Source of the DNA: JBEIHX01 sp044375455 | GTDB taxonomy: Bacteria > Pseudomonadota > Alphaproteobacteria > Caulobacterales > Aquidulcibacteraceae | Length of the DNA: 25,922 bases | Assembly (NCBI GenBank): GCA_044375455.1 | Contig: JBILMQ010000016.1 | Span: 1 to 25,922, forward strand | Reading direction: 5' to 3' | Part shown: one piece after another, positions 7,694 to 15,583 of the stretch | How positions within the stretch are numbered: the stretch's first letter is position 1 | How the letters are laid out: the number at the start of each line of letters is the position of its first letter | Position numbers and translations under genes: made by a program | Notes under the pieces: model-generated | Told to the model about the DNA's origin: nothing | The model's database searches: none | Seen by the model: only the letters and a program-made list of their open reading frames with translations

Positions 7694-8347
7694 TCAGCCT
7701 GGCCGCCATCCCCGCTCGGTCTGCGCGGTCGCCACGAAGTTGCGCATGTGGGCGATGATGGCCTCGGGCTGATTTGCCGCTCGGTTGATCACTGCCTCAA
7801 AATCTGACTTCTGCTGGATTGCCAGCCAAACCCCGAAAACCCGCACGTCGATCACGCGCGGCCCGTTTGGGCCGGTGCGCACCCGCCAGACTGCCTCCAG
7901 CGTCTCGCCGCGCGCCTTCGATGGGATCTGCGTGTAGACGATCGTATCGCCGCTGCGATCGGTTTCGGAGCGTATCACGCGCACGGCGTCGCCGCGGTAC
8001 TGGTCGAGCTGGGTCTGGTAGACCACGAGTGCGTATTCCCGAAAGGTGCGGAGATATTCCGGGTAGCGGTCCCGTGGAAACGTGCGTCCGTAGCGGCCGA
8101 GCACGAAGAAGGCGATGCGATCGAGATCGGCGACCTGGGTCATCAGTCGCTGGAATTCGCGGGTGCGGTCTGCGGTGGTGAGCCTGGGATTGTTCAGGGT
8201 CGCCAGTGCGGCGGGCGCCTGGGTGCGAACGAACTCCTCGGCTGTCTGGGTTGCCTGAGCCTGGGCGGCGCCTGCCGACCACACGGCCAGGGCAAGAACA
8301 AGACCGCGCAGGATGGCGGTTGTATCGCGCAAGAGCAGCCGGATCAT
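7694..8347 (-). CDS. mlaC: MlaC/Ttg2D-type phospholipid-binding periplasmic protein
   Basis: This protein has about 217 residues from ATG 8345-8347. MlaC proteins ferry phospholipids across the periplasm between the outer-membrane MlaA complex and the inner-membrane MlaFEDB transporter. The sequence starts with a classical signal peptide (hydrophobic core LVLALAVWSAG, then AQAQA). It continues with the family pattern: a helical start, RFxxLMTQVADLDRIAFFVLGRYGR, YLRTFREYALVVYQTQLDQY, IPSKARGETLEAVWRV, and VFGVWLAIQQKSDFEAVI. An in-frame ATG at 8402-8404 overlaps the mlaA stop as ATGA and would add 19 residues. I prefer 8347 because GAGG precedes it and the signal peptide then starts properly. 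It follows mlaA directly in the same transcript. No mlaFED genes are in this window. Ttg2-family annotations such as hopanoid-associated HpnM are alternatives. Confidence 0.82.
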   Translation of the reverse strand: MIRLLLRDTTAILRGLVLALAVWSAGAAQAQATQTAEEFVRTQAPAALATLNNPRLTTADRTREFQRLMTQVADLDRIAFFVLGRYGRTFPRDRYPEYLRTFREYALVVYQTQLDQYRGDAVRVIRSETDRSGDTIVYTQIPSKARGETLEAVWRVRTGPNGPRVIDVRVFGVWLAIQQKSDFEAVINRAANQPEAIIAHMRNFVATAQTERGWRPG

Positions 8348-8400
8348 CTGCGTCGTCCCTCTGGGGTCTGCGCCGGCCGCGGGCGTGGCGGGCCGGACCG

Positions 8401-9600
8401 TCATGGCGCCAGGTCGGGCGGCGCCTGTAGATCTGGCGGGATATCCTCGAATTGCGGCAGATTGTCGATATCCACTTGGCCGTTGCGCACGGCGTCGTCG
8501 CGGGCAGCCGCGTAGAGGCGCCGGACGGCGAGATAGAGGTCTGGCGCCGTTGCGTCGAGTTCTTCGGCCGCCTCAAGCGCGTCGGCGCGCACGTCGAGGA
8601 CGCGCAGCGTCAAGGCGATGGCCGCCGCGACTTCGCCGCTGACGCCGGCGTAGTTCAGCGGATCAAGGCCGGTGTTGACGACGCGGCCCGTCTGGTCGCG
8701 CAGTGTTGAGGGACCCATGCCGGGAACAAAAAGGTAGGGCCCTGCGCCTGCTCCCCAGACCGCGAGGGTTTGCCCGAAGTCCTCATCGCGGGAGTTGAGA
8801 TCGAACCGGCGAGCGATATCAAACAGCCCGGCGACGCCGAAGGTGCTGTTGACCAGGAAGCGCCCGGTGGCGCGTCCGGCGTTGGCGCCGTCGCCTTGCA
8901 GAAGGCTGTTGATCACGGTGAGCGGCTGTTGGATGTTGTTTGCTGCTCTGGTGAGGCTGAGGCGCACCGGATCGGGCAGTTCGCGAAAGCTGCGCGCGGC
9001 GGGTGCGATCAGAGCCCGGTCGAGTCGCAGATGGAGGGCGAACATGCGCCGGTTCAGGGGTTCGAATGGATCGGGCGTATCGGTGAGTTCGTTGGCCGGG
9101 TTGGGTGCTGGACCGGCGTCCTGCCGCGCGGCCTCAGCGGTGACTGCCTGAGCTGTGTCTGCCTGATCTGAGTCTGCCTGAGCTAGTTCTGCCTGATCTG
9201 AGTCTGTTTGAGCGGTTCGGGTCTTATTGGCCTTGCTTTCACCGGCGCCGCCCCTGGCAGTGTCCGCCCCGGCCTTTTCCGCCCCGGCGTTGTCTATCTC
9301 ACTTGGCGCAAGCGGCTTCGCCTGCGCCAGACAGCCTGCGTCCGGCAGCCTGCCATTCAGGCGCTTCTCGGTGTGGCGCTTCTCGTTCTGGTGCTCCGCA
9401 TTCTGCAGCTTGGGCGCGGCGGAGGCATCCGGACAGGCGATGGCGGGGCCGAGCCAAATGACTGCCAGGGTCGCCGCCAGAGCGCGAAGACGCGCCATGA
9501 GCAGCTTTGGCCGGGCTCGCTGAACACGGTTCTGGCCTGGCGCCTGGACCAGGCCCTGACCCGATGCTGGAAAAAGGTCCGATCTTTCCAGTCTGTCCAT
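8401..9600 (-). CDS. mlaA: MlaA (VacJ) family outer-membrane lipoprotein with extended repeat-bearing N-terminal linker
   Basis: MlaA removes mislaid phospholipids from the outer leaflet of the outer membrane and passes them to MlaC. The MlaA domain runs from about residue 177: DPFEPLNRRMFALH, then RFLVNSTFGVAGLFDIA, EDFGQTLAVWGAGAGPYLFVPGMGPSTLRD, all hallmark blocks. Total length is 399 residues against about 250 for E. coli MlaA. The excess is an N-terminal low-complexity linker, about residues 57-176, partly encoded by a 15-bp tandem repeat. ATG 9598-9600 has GGAG 9 nt upstream and is reported as the start. A second ATG at 9496-9498 would place a compact signal peptide with a possible lipobox (AIAC, C56 in the long numbering) at the very N-terminus and may be the true start, though it lacks a clear ribosome binding site. 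A promoter is suggested at 9645-9674. Confidence 0.85.
   Translation of the reverse strand: MDRLERSDLFPASGQGLVQAPGQNRVQRARPKLLMARLRALAATLAVIWLGPAIACPDASAAPKLQNAEHQNEKRHTEKRLNGRLPDAGCLAQAKPLAPSEIDNAGAEKAGADTARGGAGESKANKTRTAQTDSDQAELAQADSDQADTAQAVTAEAARQDAGPAPNPANELTDTPDPFEPLNRRMFALHLRLDRALIAPAARSFRELPDPVRLSLTRAANNIQQPLTVINSLLQGDGANAGRATGRFLVNSTFGVAGLFDIARRFDLNSRDEDFGQTLAVWGAGAGPYLFVPGMGPSTLRDQTGRVVNTGLDPLNYAGVSGEVAAAIALTLRVLDVRADALEAAEELDATAPDLYLAVRRLYAAARDDAVRNGQVDIDNLPQFEDIPPDLQAPPDLAP
9144..9218 (-). repeat. Five tandem copies of a 15-bp repeat inside mlaA
   Basis: Plus-strand units begin at 9144, 9159, 9174, 9189 and 9204, each of the form CTGCCTGAKCTGNGT with a few changes; the fifth unit is the most diverged. 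The period is a multiple of three, so the repeat adds pentapeptides (AQxDS, DQAxx-like) to the linker of the MlaA protein without shifting the frame. Confidence 0.85.
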
Positions 9601-9644
9601 GGTCCTGTTCTCCGTTGAGCCCGGACAGGTTGCCTTCCCTCAAT

Positions 9645-9674
9645 ATGGTACCTCGGCGGGGTTAAGGCTTTCAA
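9645..9674 (-). promoter_or_regulatory. Candidate promoter of mlaA-mlaC
   Basis: On the minus strand TTGAAA (9669-9674) is followed after 18 bp by TACCAT (9645-9650), a fair match to a housekeeping -35/-10 pair. It would start transcription about 40 nt before the ATG at 9600. This is inferred from pattern only. Confidence 0.35.
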
Positions 9675-9915
9675 TCAGCGACGCTGGCGCGCGGCGACGG
9701 CAGGCTTCTGTCGCGTGGCATCCGTGTCTGGCGTCAGTGTTGTCTGGGGGTGATCTGCGGACCGGCAGTGGCGCGCAAGATCGCGGACGGGTCATGCTGC
9801 CGGGGGAGAAGACTGAAGGCGGCGGGCCTGCTGGTTGGCGGGTGTTCGGCCGACGCGGTTTTGTGGCGCCGCGACGGGCGAAGAGGACACCTCAAAAATG
9901 ATCCGCCCCATCATG

Positions 9916-9945
9916 TTGACGAACATATAAACATATCTTTATATC
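9916..9945 (+). promoter_or_regulatory. Promoter of the arsR-metF-metH operon with overlapping inverted-repeat operator
   Basis: TTGACG (9916-9921) is followed after 17 bp by TTATAT (9939-9944), or after 18 bp by TATATC (9940-9945). A perfect inverted repeat ATATAAA-N6-TTTATAT occupies 9925-9944, covering the spacer and -10 box. Its position fits repression by the encoded ArsR-type protein. The predicted transcription start, near 9951, is only a few nt from the start codon. Confidence 0.65.
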
Positions 9946-9956
9946 TCAAACTCTGA

Positions 9957-10934
9957 ATGACAAACATGGACCAGATACTTCGCGTTCTCAAGGCGCTTGC
10001 GGATCCAACCCGCGTGCGACTGGTCTCCGTATTGTCTGGCGGCGAGCTTGCCGTTAACGAGATTGCGACTGCGCTGGCGCAAAGTCAGCCCCGCATCAGC
10101 CGTCACCTGAAATTGCTAACGGAGGCGGGCGTCATTGAGCGCCGGGTCGAGGGCGCGTGGGTGTTTTACCGGCTCGCGGAAGAGGCCCATACTGGCGCCT
10201 CTTTGGCGCGTCAGGCACTGGCCGGGATTGATCCTGGTGATCAGGCGCTGAGCCTTGATCGTGAGCGCCTGGCGGGCGTGCGCGGGGAGCGGGCACGGCT
10301 TGCGGCGCGCTATTTCGAGGCGCAGGCGGCTGACTGGGACGCCCAGAGGGCGGCATTTTATCCCCATGCTGATGAGTTGGCGGCGCTTGAACGCGCCGCC
10401 GGCGCTGGACCGTTCAGGTTCTACCTGGATCTTGGGGCAGGCACAGGGCGCTCGCTCGCGGCCATGAGCGCGCGCGCACGCCGCGCCGAGGGCGTGGACG
10501 CCAGCCGCGAGATGTTGACGGTGGCGCGCGCGGCGCTTGACGCCGCAGGCGCTGCGCATGCGCGTGTGGTTCAGGGCGACATTATGGCGCTTTCGTATCC
10601 GGACGGTGCGGCTGATCTGATCAGTCTTCAGCAGGTTCTCCATTATCTCCCCGAGCCGGGCGCGGCTGTGCGTGAAGCAGCCCGCGTTCTGGCTTCCGGC
10701 GGGCGGCTGGTCGTCACGGATCTCGCCCCGCACACGGCTGAGGAATTGCGCAGTCATCATGCGCACCGCCGTCTTGGGTTCTGCGATGAGGAAGTATTGG
10801 CATGGTTCGCGGAGGCAGGTCTTAGCGAGCCGACGGTTGAAACGCTTGCGCCCGGACCCGAGCATCGGGGTGCACTGACAGTTAAGGTGTGGTCGGCCCG
10901 CAAGCCCGCCGCAGCACGAAAGGCGGCGGCATGA
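9957..10934 (+). CDS. ArsR-family regulator fused to a SAM-dependent methyltransferase domain (methionine-cycle regulator)
   Basis: This 325-residue fusion has an ArsR/SmtB winged helix at about 1-90 (LKALADPTRVRLVSVL, then recognition helix SQPRISRHLKLL) and a class I methyltransferase-like domain at about 115-300. The latter has motif I LDLGAGTG at 157-164, an acidic residue at D181, and GDIM near 207-210. No ELCVCDL-type metal site is present, so metal sensing is unlikely. The co-transcribed genes are metF and metH, and ArsR-type regulators of methionine genes that respond to SAM or SAH (SahR, SamR) are known in proteobacteria. I therefore infer that the methyltransferase fold senses SAM or SAH. 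The start is ATG 9957 or in-frame ATG 9966; neither has a ribosome binding site. The stop overlaps metF as ATGA. It probably represses its own operon through the 9925-9944 repeat. Confidence 0.85.
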   Translation: MTNMDQILRVLKALADPTRVRLVSVLSGGELAVNEIATALAQSQPRISRHLKLLTEAGVIERRVEGAWVFYRLAEEAHTGASLARQALAGIDPGDQALSLDRERLAGVRGERARLAARYFEAQAADWDAQRAAFYPHADELAALERAAGAGPFRFYLDLGAGTGRSLAAMSARARRAEGVDASREMLTVARAALDAAGAAHARVVQGDIMALSYPDGAADLISLQQVLHYLPEPGAAVREAARVLASGGRLVVTDLAPHTAEELRSHHAHRRLGFCDEEVLAWFAEAGLSEPTVETLAPGPEHRGALTVKVWSARKPAAARKAAA

Positions 10935-11851
10935 CGCAAGCAGTTTTGCCTGGACCAATTGCGCGCGCCGCTGCGGCTTTACGGCCCAAGGCGCAGGTCA
11001 GCTTCGAGTTTTTTCCGCCGAAGACGACGGAGATGGAGGAAGTTCTGTGGTCGAGCGTGCGCCGACTTGAACCGCTTGGGCCAAGTTTCGTTTCGGTCAC
11101 CTATGGCGCGGGCGGCTCGACGCGCGATCGTACCCATCGCACGGTGAAGCGTATTGTGGATGAAACCCGGCTCAAGCCGGCAGCCCACCTGACCTGTGTT
11201 TCTGCCGCGCGCGCCGAGGTGGACCAGGTGATCCGGGATTACTGGGACGCCGGCGTACGCCACATTGTGGCCTTGCGCGGGGATCCGCCGGAAGGCATCG
11301 GGCACGCATATACACCGCATCCGGATGGCTATGCGAACGCCGCAGAACTTACAGAAGGCATTCGGCGGATCGCCGACTTCGAGGTGTCGGTTGGCTGCTA
11401 TCCTGAAAAGCACCCCGAAAGCCCCAGCTTCGAGGCCGACATCGATCTTCTCAAGCGCAAGATTGATAACGGTGCGACGCGCGCGATCACGCAGTTCTTC
11501 TTCGATCTCGGGAACTTCTACCGTTTTATTGACCGGGTGCGCGCCGCTGGCGTCGCCATTCCGATCGTGCCGGGCGTCATGCTGCAGCCGAATTTCAAGG
11601 GTCTTGCCTCAATGGCGCGCAAGTGCGGTGCGGTGACGCCGCAGTGGCTTTCGGATCTGTTTGAGGGGTGCGATGACGATCCGGAGACCCGGCGGCTGCT
11701 GACTGTGGCGGTGGCGGCTGAATTGTGCGCTGCGCTGCAGCAGCAGGGTTTCGACAGTTTTCACTTCTACACCCTCAACCGGTCTGACATGGCGGTCGCC
11801 ATCTGCCGGATCCTGGGTCTCAAGCCGGCTGGGGAGGCCGCCCATGTCTGA
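10931..11851 (+). CDS. metF: 5,10-methylenetetrahydrofolate reductase
   Basis: This 306-residue flavoprotein reduces 5,10-methylene-THF to 5-methyl-THF, the methyl donor for methionine synthase. The family blocks are clear: VSFEFFPPKT with E26 at the catalytic glutamate position, SVTYGAGGSTRDRT near 55-68, ALRGDPP with D118 near the flavin, KHPESPSFEADIDLLKRKIDNGA, and ITQFFFD. The start is ATG 10931, overlapping the regulator's stop as ATGA with AAAGG about 7 nt upstream. The longer open frame beginning at 10889 is not needed. The 3' end overlaps metH part 1 by 8 nt. It is second in a four-gene operon whose enzymes catalyse consecutive steps. Confidence 0.93.
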   Translation: MTQAVLPGPIARAAAALRPKAQVSFEFFPPKTTEMEEVLWSSVRRLEPLGPSFVSVTYGAGGSTRDRTHRTVKRIVDETRLKPAAHLTCVSAARAEVDQVIRDYWDAGVRHIVALRGDPPEGIGHAYTPHPDGYANAAELTEGIRRIADFEVSVGCYPEKHPESPSFEADIDLLKRKIDNGATRAITQFFFDLGNFYRFIDRVRAAGVAIPIVPGVMLQPNFKGLASMARKCGAVTPQWLSDLFEGCDDDPETRRLLTVAVAAELCAALQQQGFDSFHFYTLNRSDMAVAICRILGLKPAGEAAHV

Positions 11852-12902
11852 CATCACGCACCGTCTGCGAAAGGCGCTTGGCGAGCGCATTCTGGTGATT
11901 GACGGGGCCTGGGGCACGCAAATTCAGGAGCGCAAGCTTGACGAAGCCGATTTCAGGGCGGCGCGTTTCACTGACCATCCGGTGCTCTTGAAAGGCAACA
12001 ACGATTTGCTCAACCTTGTCCGCCCCGACATCATCCGCGACATTCATGACGCCTATTTTTCTGCCGGCGCCGACATCGGGTCCACCAATACCTTCTCCGC
12101 CACCACGATCGCGCAGGCCGACTATCACCTGGAGTCTGTCGCCGCCGAGATTGCCTATGAGGGCGCGCGCATTGCCCGCGCCGCGGCGGATGATTGGACA
12201 CGCAAGACCCCCGGCAAGCCTCGCTACGTGGCAGGCGCCATAGGCCCCACCAACAAGACCTTGTCGATCAGCCCTAAAGTCGCCGATCCGGCCTATCGCG
12301 ATGTCACCTTCGCGCAGGTGACCGCAGCCTATCGCGAGCAGGCTGAAGCAATGCTGCGGGGCGGGGTCGACATTCTTCTGATCGAGACCGTTTTTGACAC
12401 GTTGAACGCCAAAGCTGCGATTTACGCGGTTGAGGAGGCGCGCGAGCGGACCGGCATCGACGCAGCGGTGGTGATATCCGGCACGATCACAGACCGCTCC
12501 GGGCGCACGTTGTCCGGTCAGACGCCGGAAGCGTTCTGGAATTCCGTGCGTCATGCCCGTCCGCTTGCCGTTGGGTTGAACTGTGCGCTCGGCGCTGCGC
12601 AGATGCGTCCGTTTATCGCCGAGTTGGCGCGCGTGGCGGATGTGGCGATCATCGCCTACCCGAATGCGGGGCTTCCCAACGCCATGGGCGAGTATGACGA
12701 AACTCCGGATCAGACTGCGGGACATCTATGCTCGTGGGCGCGGGACGGGCTTGTCAACATTGTTGGCGGCTGTTGCGGCACGACCCCGGCCCACATCAGC
12801 GCGATCGCATCATGGGTCTGTGAGGAGGCTCCGCGCTCGCCGCCTGCTGCGACGCCGCGCCTGAAGCTTTCGGGACTGGAACCTTACACGGCGGCTGCCT
12901 GA
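11844..12902 (+). CDS. metH: Methionine synthase part 1: homocysteine S-methyltransferase domain
   Basis: These 352 residues correspond to the N-terminal zinc-dependent homocysteine-binding barrel of cobalamin-dependent methionine synthase. The zinc ligands are visible as C247 (GLNCALG) and C310-C311 (GGCCGTTP). VIDGAWGTQIQ near 18-28 and GSTNTFSATTIAQADY near 79-94 are typical. E. coli encodes this domain as the first part of one 1,227-residue protein; here it is a separate protein directly followed by the remainder. The start is ATG 11844 with GGGGAGG 6 nt upstream, one of the best ribosome binding sites in the window. The stop TGA overlaps the ATG of part 2 by one nt. The two products must assemble or dock to complete catalysis. 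Confidence 0.92.
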   Translation: MSDITHRLRKALGERILVIDGAWGTQIQERKLDEADFRAARFTDHPVLLKGNNDLLNLVRPDIIRDIHDAYFSAGADIGSTNTFSATTIAQADYHLESVAAEIAYEGARIARAAADDWTRKTPGKPRYVAGAIGPTNKTLSISPKVADPAYRDVTFAQVTAAYREQAEAMLRGGVDILLIETVFDTLNAKAAIYAVEEARERTGIDAAVVISGTITDRSGRTLSGQTPEAFWNSVRHARPLAVGLNCALGAAQMRPFIAELARVADVAIIAYPNAGLPNAMGEYDETPDQTAGHLCSWARDGLVNIVGGCCGTTPAHISAIASWVCEEAPRSPPAATPRLKLSGLEPYTAAA

Positions 12903-15574
12903 TGACGACGACAAACCCCTTCGCCAGTTTTACGATCGTTGGCGAGCGCACGAACGTGACCGGCTCGGCCAAGTTCCGTAAATTGATCGAGCAAGATGAT
13001 TATGTTGGCGCGCTCGCTGTGGCCCGCCAGCAAGTCGAGGCCGGCGCCAACGTGCTCGATGTGAACATGGATGCGGCCCTGATCGACGGTGAGCGCGCCA
13101 TGCGCACTTTCCTCAATCTGCTTGCCACCGAACCCGATATCGCACGCATTCCTGTGATGATCGACAGCTCCAAGTGGGAGATCATCGAGGCTGGTCTGCA
13201 ATGCGTCCAGGGCAAGTCGGTGGTCAATTCGATCAGCCTGAAGGAGGGTGAGGCGGCGTTCCTGGCGCAGGCCCGGCAGGTGATGCGCTACGGCGCGGCG
13301 ACCGTGATCATGGCGTTTGATGAAAAAGGCCAGGCTGATACGTGTGATCGCAAGGTGGAGATCTGTACGCGCGCGTATCATCTGTTACGCGACCGGCTCG
13401 ATTTTCCTCCCGAGGACATCATCTTTGATCCGAACGTATTCGCCGTGGCGACGGGGATCGAGGAGCACAATGACTACGCCGTCGCGTTCATTGAGGCAGC
13501 GCGCCGGATCCGCGAAAGCCTGCCGCAGGCGCACGTGTCCGGCGGGGTGTCCAACGTATCGTTTTCGTTTCGCGGCAATGAGCCTGTGCGCGAAGCGATC
13601 CATGCGGTTTTTCTGCGCCATGCGATTGCCGCGGGCATGGATATGGGCATCGTCAATGCCGGGCAGTTGAGCCTTGTTGACGACATCGATCCTGAGTTGC
13701 GTGAGCGTGTCGAGGACGTCATCCTCAACCGGCGCCAGGACTCTACGGAGCGCCTGCTTGAGATCGCCGACAGGTTCAAGCACGGGGGGCGGGAGCGCAT
13801 CGATGCGCGCGCGACGGCGGCCTGGCGTGACAGGCCGGTGGCGGAGCGTCTGTCGCATGCCCTGGTGCATGGCGTCACCGATTACATCATCGCGGACACG
13901 GAAGAGGCGCGTCAGCAGGCTGCGCGTCCGCTTCATGTGATTGAAGGTCCGCTGATGGCGGGCATGAGTGAGGTCGGAGACCTTTTCGGCGCCGGCAAGA
14001 TGTTTCTGCCGCAGGTGGTCAAATCGGCGCGCGTGATGAAGCAGGCCGTCGCCTATCTCGTACCGTTCATGGAGCAGGAACGCCTCGAGCAGGGTCTTGA
14101 GGGCACATCGAAGGGGCGCGTGCTGCTCGCCACCGTCAAGGGCGATGTCCATGACATCGGCAAGAACATTGTCGGCGTGGTGTTGCAGTGCAACGGCTAT
14201 GACGTGGTTGATCTTGGCGTCATGGTTGGCTGCGATCGCATCCTTGATACGGCAATTGCCGAAAAGTGCGATATGATTGGTTTGTCGGGTCTGATTACCC
14301 CATCTTTGGATGAGATGTGCTACGTGGCGAGCGAGATGCAGCGCCGCGGTCTCACCATGCCCCTGCTGATAGGCGGGGCCACGACCAGCCGCACCCACAC
14401 CGCGGTGAAGATCGCCCCGAATTACGCCGGGCCGACGATCTATGTCACGGACGCATCGCGCGCCGCGCCAGTGGTGGGGCGCCTGCTGTCTGACGCGGAA
14501 CGCCCTGAGCTGGTCGCGGAAGTCAAGGCCGACCAGGACAAGGCGCGCGCAGAGCATGCCCGCGGCCGCGAGAACCGCGCCCGGGTGAACATTGAGACGG
14601 CGCGCTCGAACGCTTTCAAGCCGGGCTTCTCTCCGGTCAAGCCGCGGATTTCAGGGGTGCGGGCGTTCCCCGATTATGACCTGGCTGCATTGGCGCCTTT
14701 CATCGACTGGACGCCGTTCTTCAGCGCCTGGGATCTGGCGGGGCGCTTTCCGGACATCCTGCAGGATCCGGTTGTTGGGGAATCGGCAAGCGCGCTCTAC
14801 CGCGATGCGCAGGCCATGCTGGAGCGCATGATCGCCGAGAAGTGGGTGCGCGCCTCAGGCGTGGCCGGCTTCTGGCCGGCGAACAGCGTCGGCGACGATA
14901 TCGTTCTTTACACAGATGAGACTCGTACGGTGGAGCGGGCCCGCCTTCATACCTTGCGCCAGCAGATGCCCAAGAAGCAGGGGCAGCATAACTACGCGTT
15001 GTCGGATTTCGTCGCTCCTGTTGGCGCACCGGATTGGATTGGCGCCTTCGCCGTTACTGCGGGGATCGGTGAGGACATTGTCGCGGCTCGTTTCGAGGCC
15101 GCACATGATGATTACAGCGCGATCATGTCCAAGGCGCTGTGTGATCGGTTAGCGGAAGCGTTTGCAGAGCATCTGCATTGGCGGGTGCGTCGCGAACTGT
15201 GGGCGTATGCGCCCGATGAGGGCCTCGGCCCCGCGGACCTGATCGCGGAACGCTACAGCGGCATTCGCCCCGCGCCTGGTTACCCTGCCCAGCCGGATCA
15301 TACGGAAAAACTGACGCTGTTTGATCTCCTCAAGGCGGAGGAGAGCGTTGGCATGGCGCTGACTGAAAATCTGGCGATGACGCCGGCTGCGTCGGTGTGC
15401 GGGCTGTATTTCGCGCATCCGGAAGCGCTCTACTTTGGCGTTGGCCTGATCGGGCGGGATCAGGTTGCGGATTATGCAGCGCGCAAGGGGTGGAGCATGG
15501 AAACGGCTGAGCGTTGGCTTGCTCCCATCATTGCTTATGACCCGAACGGGCCACAGGAGCGCGCAGCCGCCTGA
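12902..15574 (+). CDS. metH: Methionine synthase part 2: pterin-binding, cobalamin-binding and reactivation domains
   Basis: This 890-residue protein carries the rest of MetH. The methyl-THF (pterin) binding barrel is at about 1-290 (FTIVGERTNVTGS, DVNMD). The helical cap and cobalamin domain at about 310-540 contain DVHDIGKN, with H417 as the lower axial ligand of B12, and IGGATTSRTHTAVKI. The SAM-binding reactivation domain at about 560-890 has RRELWAYAPDE, YSGIRPAPGYP and DHTEK. In E. coli the last motif is preceded by Cys (ACPEH); here it is Gln, a small departure. It transfers the methyl group of methyl-THF via cobalamin to homocysteine bound by part 1. ATG 12902 overlaps the previous stop. 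Its TGA abuts the stop codon of a convergent ABC ATPase gene with no spacer. Confidence 0.94.
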   Translation: MTTTNPFASFTIVGERTNVTGSAKFRKLIEQDDYVGALAVARQQVEAGANVLDVNMDAALIDGERAMRTFLNLLATEPDIARIPVMIDSSKWEIIEAGLQCVQGKSVVNSISLKEGEAAFLAQARQVMRYGAATVIMAFDEKGQADTCDRKVEICTRAYHLLRDRLDFPPEDIIFDPNVFAVATGIEEHNDYAVAFIEAARRIRESLPQAHVSGGVSNVSFSFRGNEPVREAIHAVFLRHAIAAGMDMGIVNAGQLSLVDDIDPELRERVEDVILNRRQDSTERLLEIADRFKHGGRERIDARATAAWRDRPVAERLSHALVHGVTDYIIADTEEARQQAARPLHVIEGPLMAGMSEVGDLFGAGKMFLPQVVKSARVMKQAVAYLVPFMEQERLEQGLEGTSKGRVLLATVKGDVHDIGKNIVGVVLQCNGYDVVDLGVMVGCDRILDTAIAEKCDMIGLSGLITPSLDEMCYVASEMQRRGLTMPLLIGGATTSRTHTAVKIAPNYAGPTIYVTDASRAAPVVGRLLSDAERPELVAEVKADQDKARAEHARGRENRARVNIETARSNAFKPGFSPVKPRISGVRAFPDYDLAALAPFIDWTPFFSAWDLAGRFPDILQDPVVGESASALYRDAQAMLERMIAEKWVRASGVAGFWPANSVGDDIVLYTDETRTVERARLHTLRQQMPKKQGQHNYALSDFVAPVGAPDWIGAFAVTAGIGEDIVAARFEAAHDDYSAIMSKALCDRLAEAFAEHLHWRVRRELWAYAPDEGLGPADLIAERYSGIRPAPGYPAQPDHTEKLTLFDLLKAEESVGMALTENLAMTPAASVCGLYFAHPEALYFGVGLIGRDQVADYAARKGWSMETAERWLAPIIAYDPNGPQERAAA

Positions 15575-15583
15575 TCAGGCGGC
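15566..15583. terminator. Perfect 18-bp palindrome across two convergent stop codons
   Basis: GCCGCCTGATCAGGCGGC is a perfect palindrome centred on the junction of the metH stop TGA (15572-15574) and the minus-strand ATPase stop (TCA 15575-15577). It can form the same 6-7 bp GC-rich hairpin in both transcripts. It has no following T run on either side, so classification as a bidirectional terminator is tentative. Confidence 0.45.

Larger units (their letters stand above)
9601..9956. other. Divergent intergenic region between mlaA and the methionine regulator
   Basis: These 356 bp hold the probable minus-strand mlaA promoter at the left and the plus-strand regulator promoter/operator at the right. 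The middle (about 9680-9900) is GC-rich with accidental open frames. None has a recognisable protein or ribosome binding site, and I see no riboswitch-like fold. Composition shifts sharply to AT-rich at 9911-9960. Confidence 0.5.

Noticed and set aside
9599..9901. A 100-codon plus-strand open frame in the mlaA-regulator gap
   Set aside because: No ribosome binding site, Arg/Gly-rich composition, and it overlaps the mlaA start and promoter.
9601..9956. A SAM riboswitch ahead of the metF-metH operon
   Set aside because: The predicted transcript starts within a few bases of the start codon, leaving no room, and no SAM-II or similar motif was recognised.
13385..14557. A 390-codon minus-strand open frame inside metH part 2
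   Set aside because: Fully antisense to conserved MetH domains; His/Arg-rich and without recognisable motifs.
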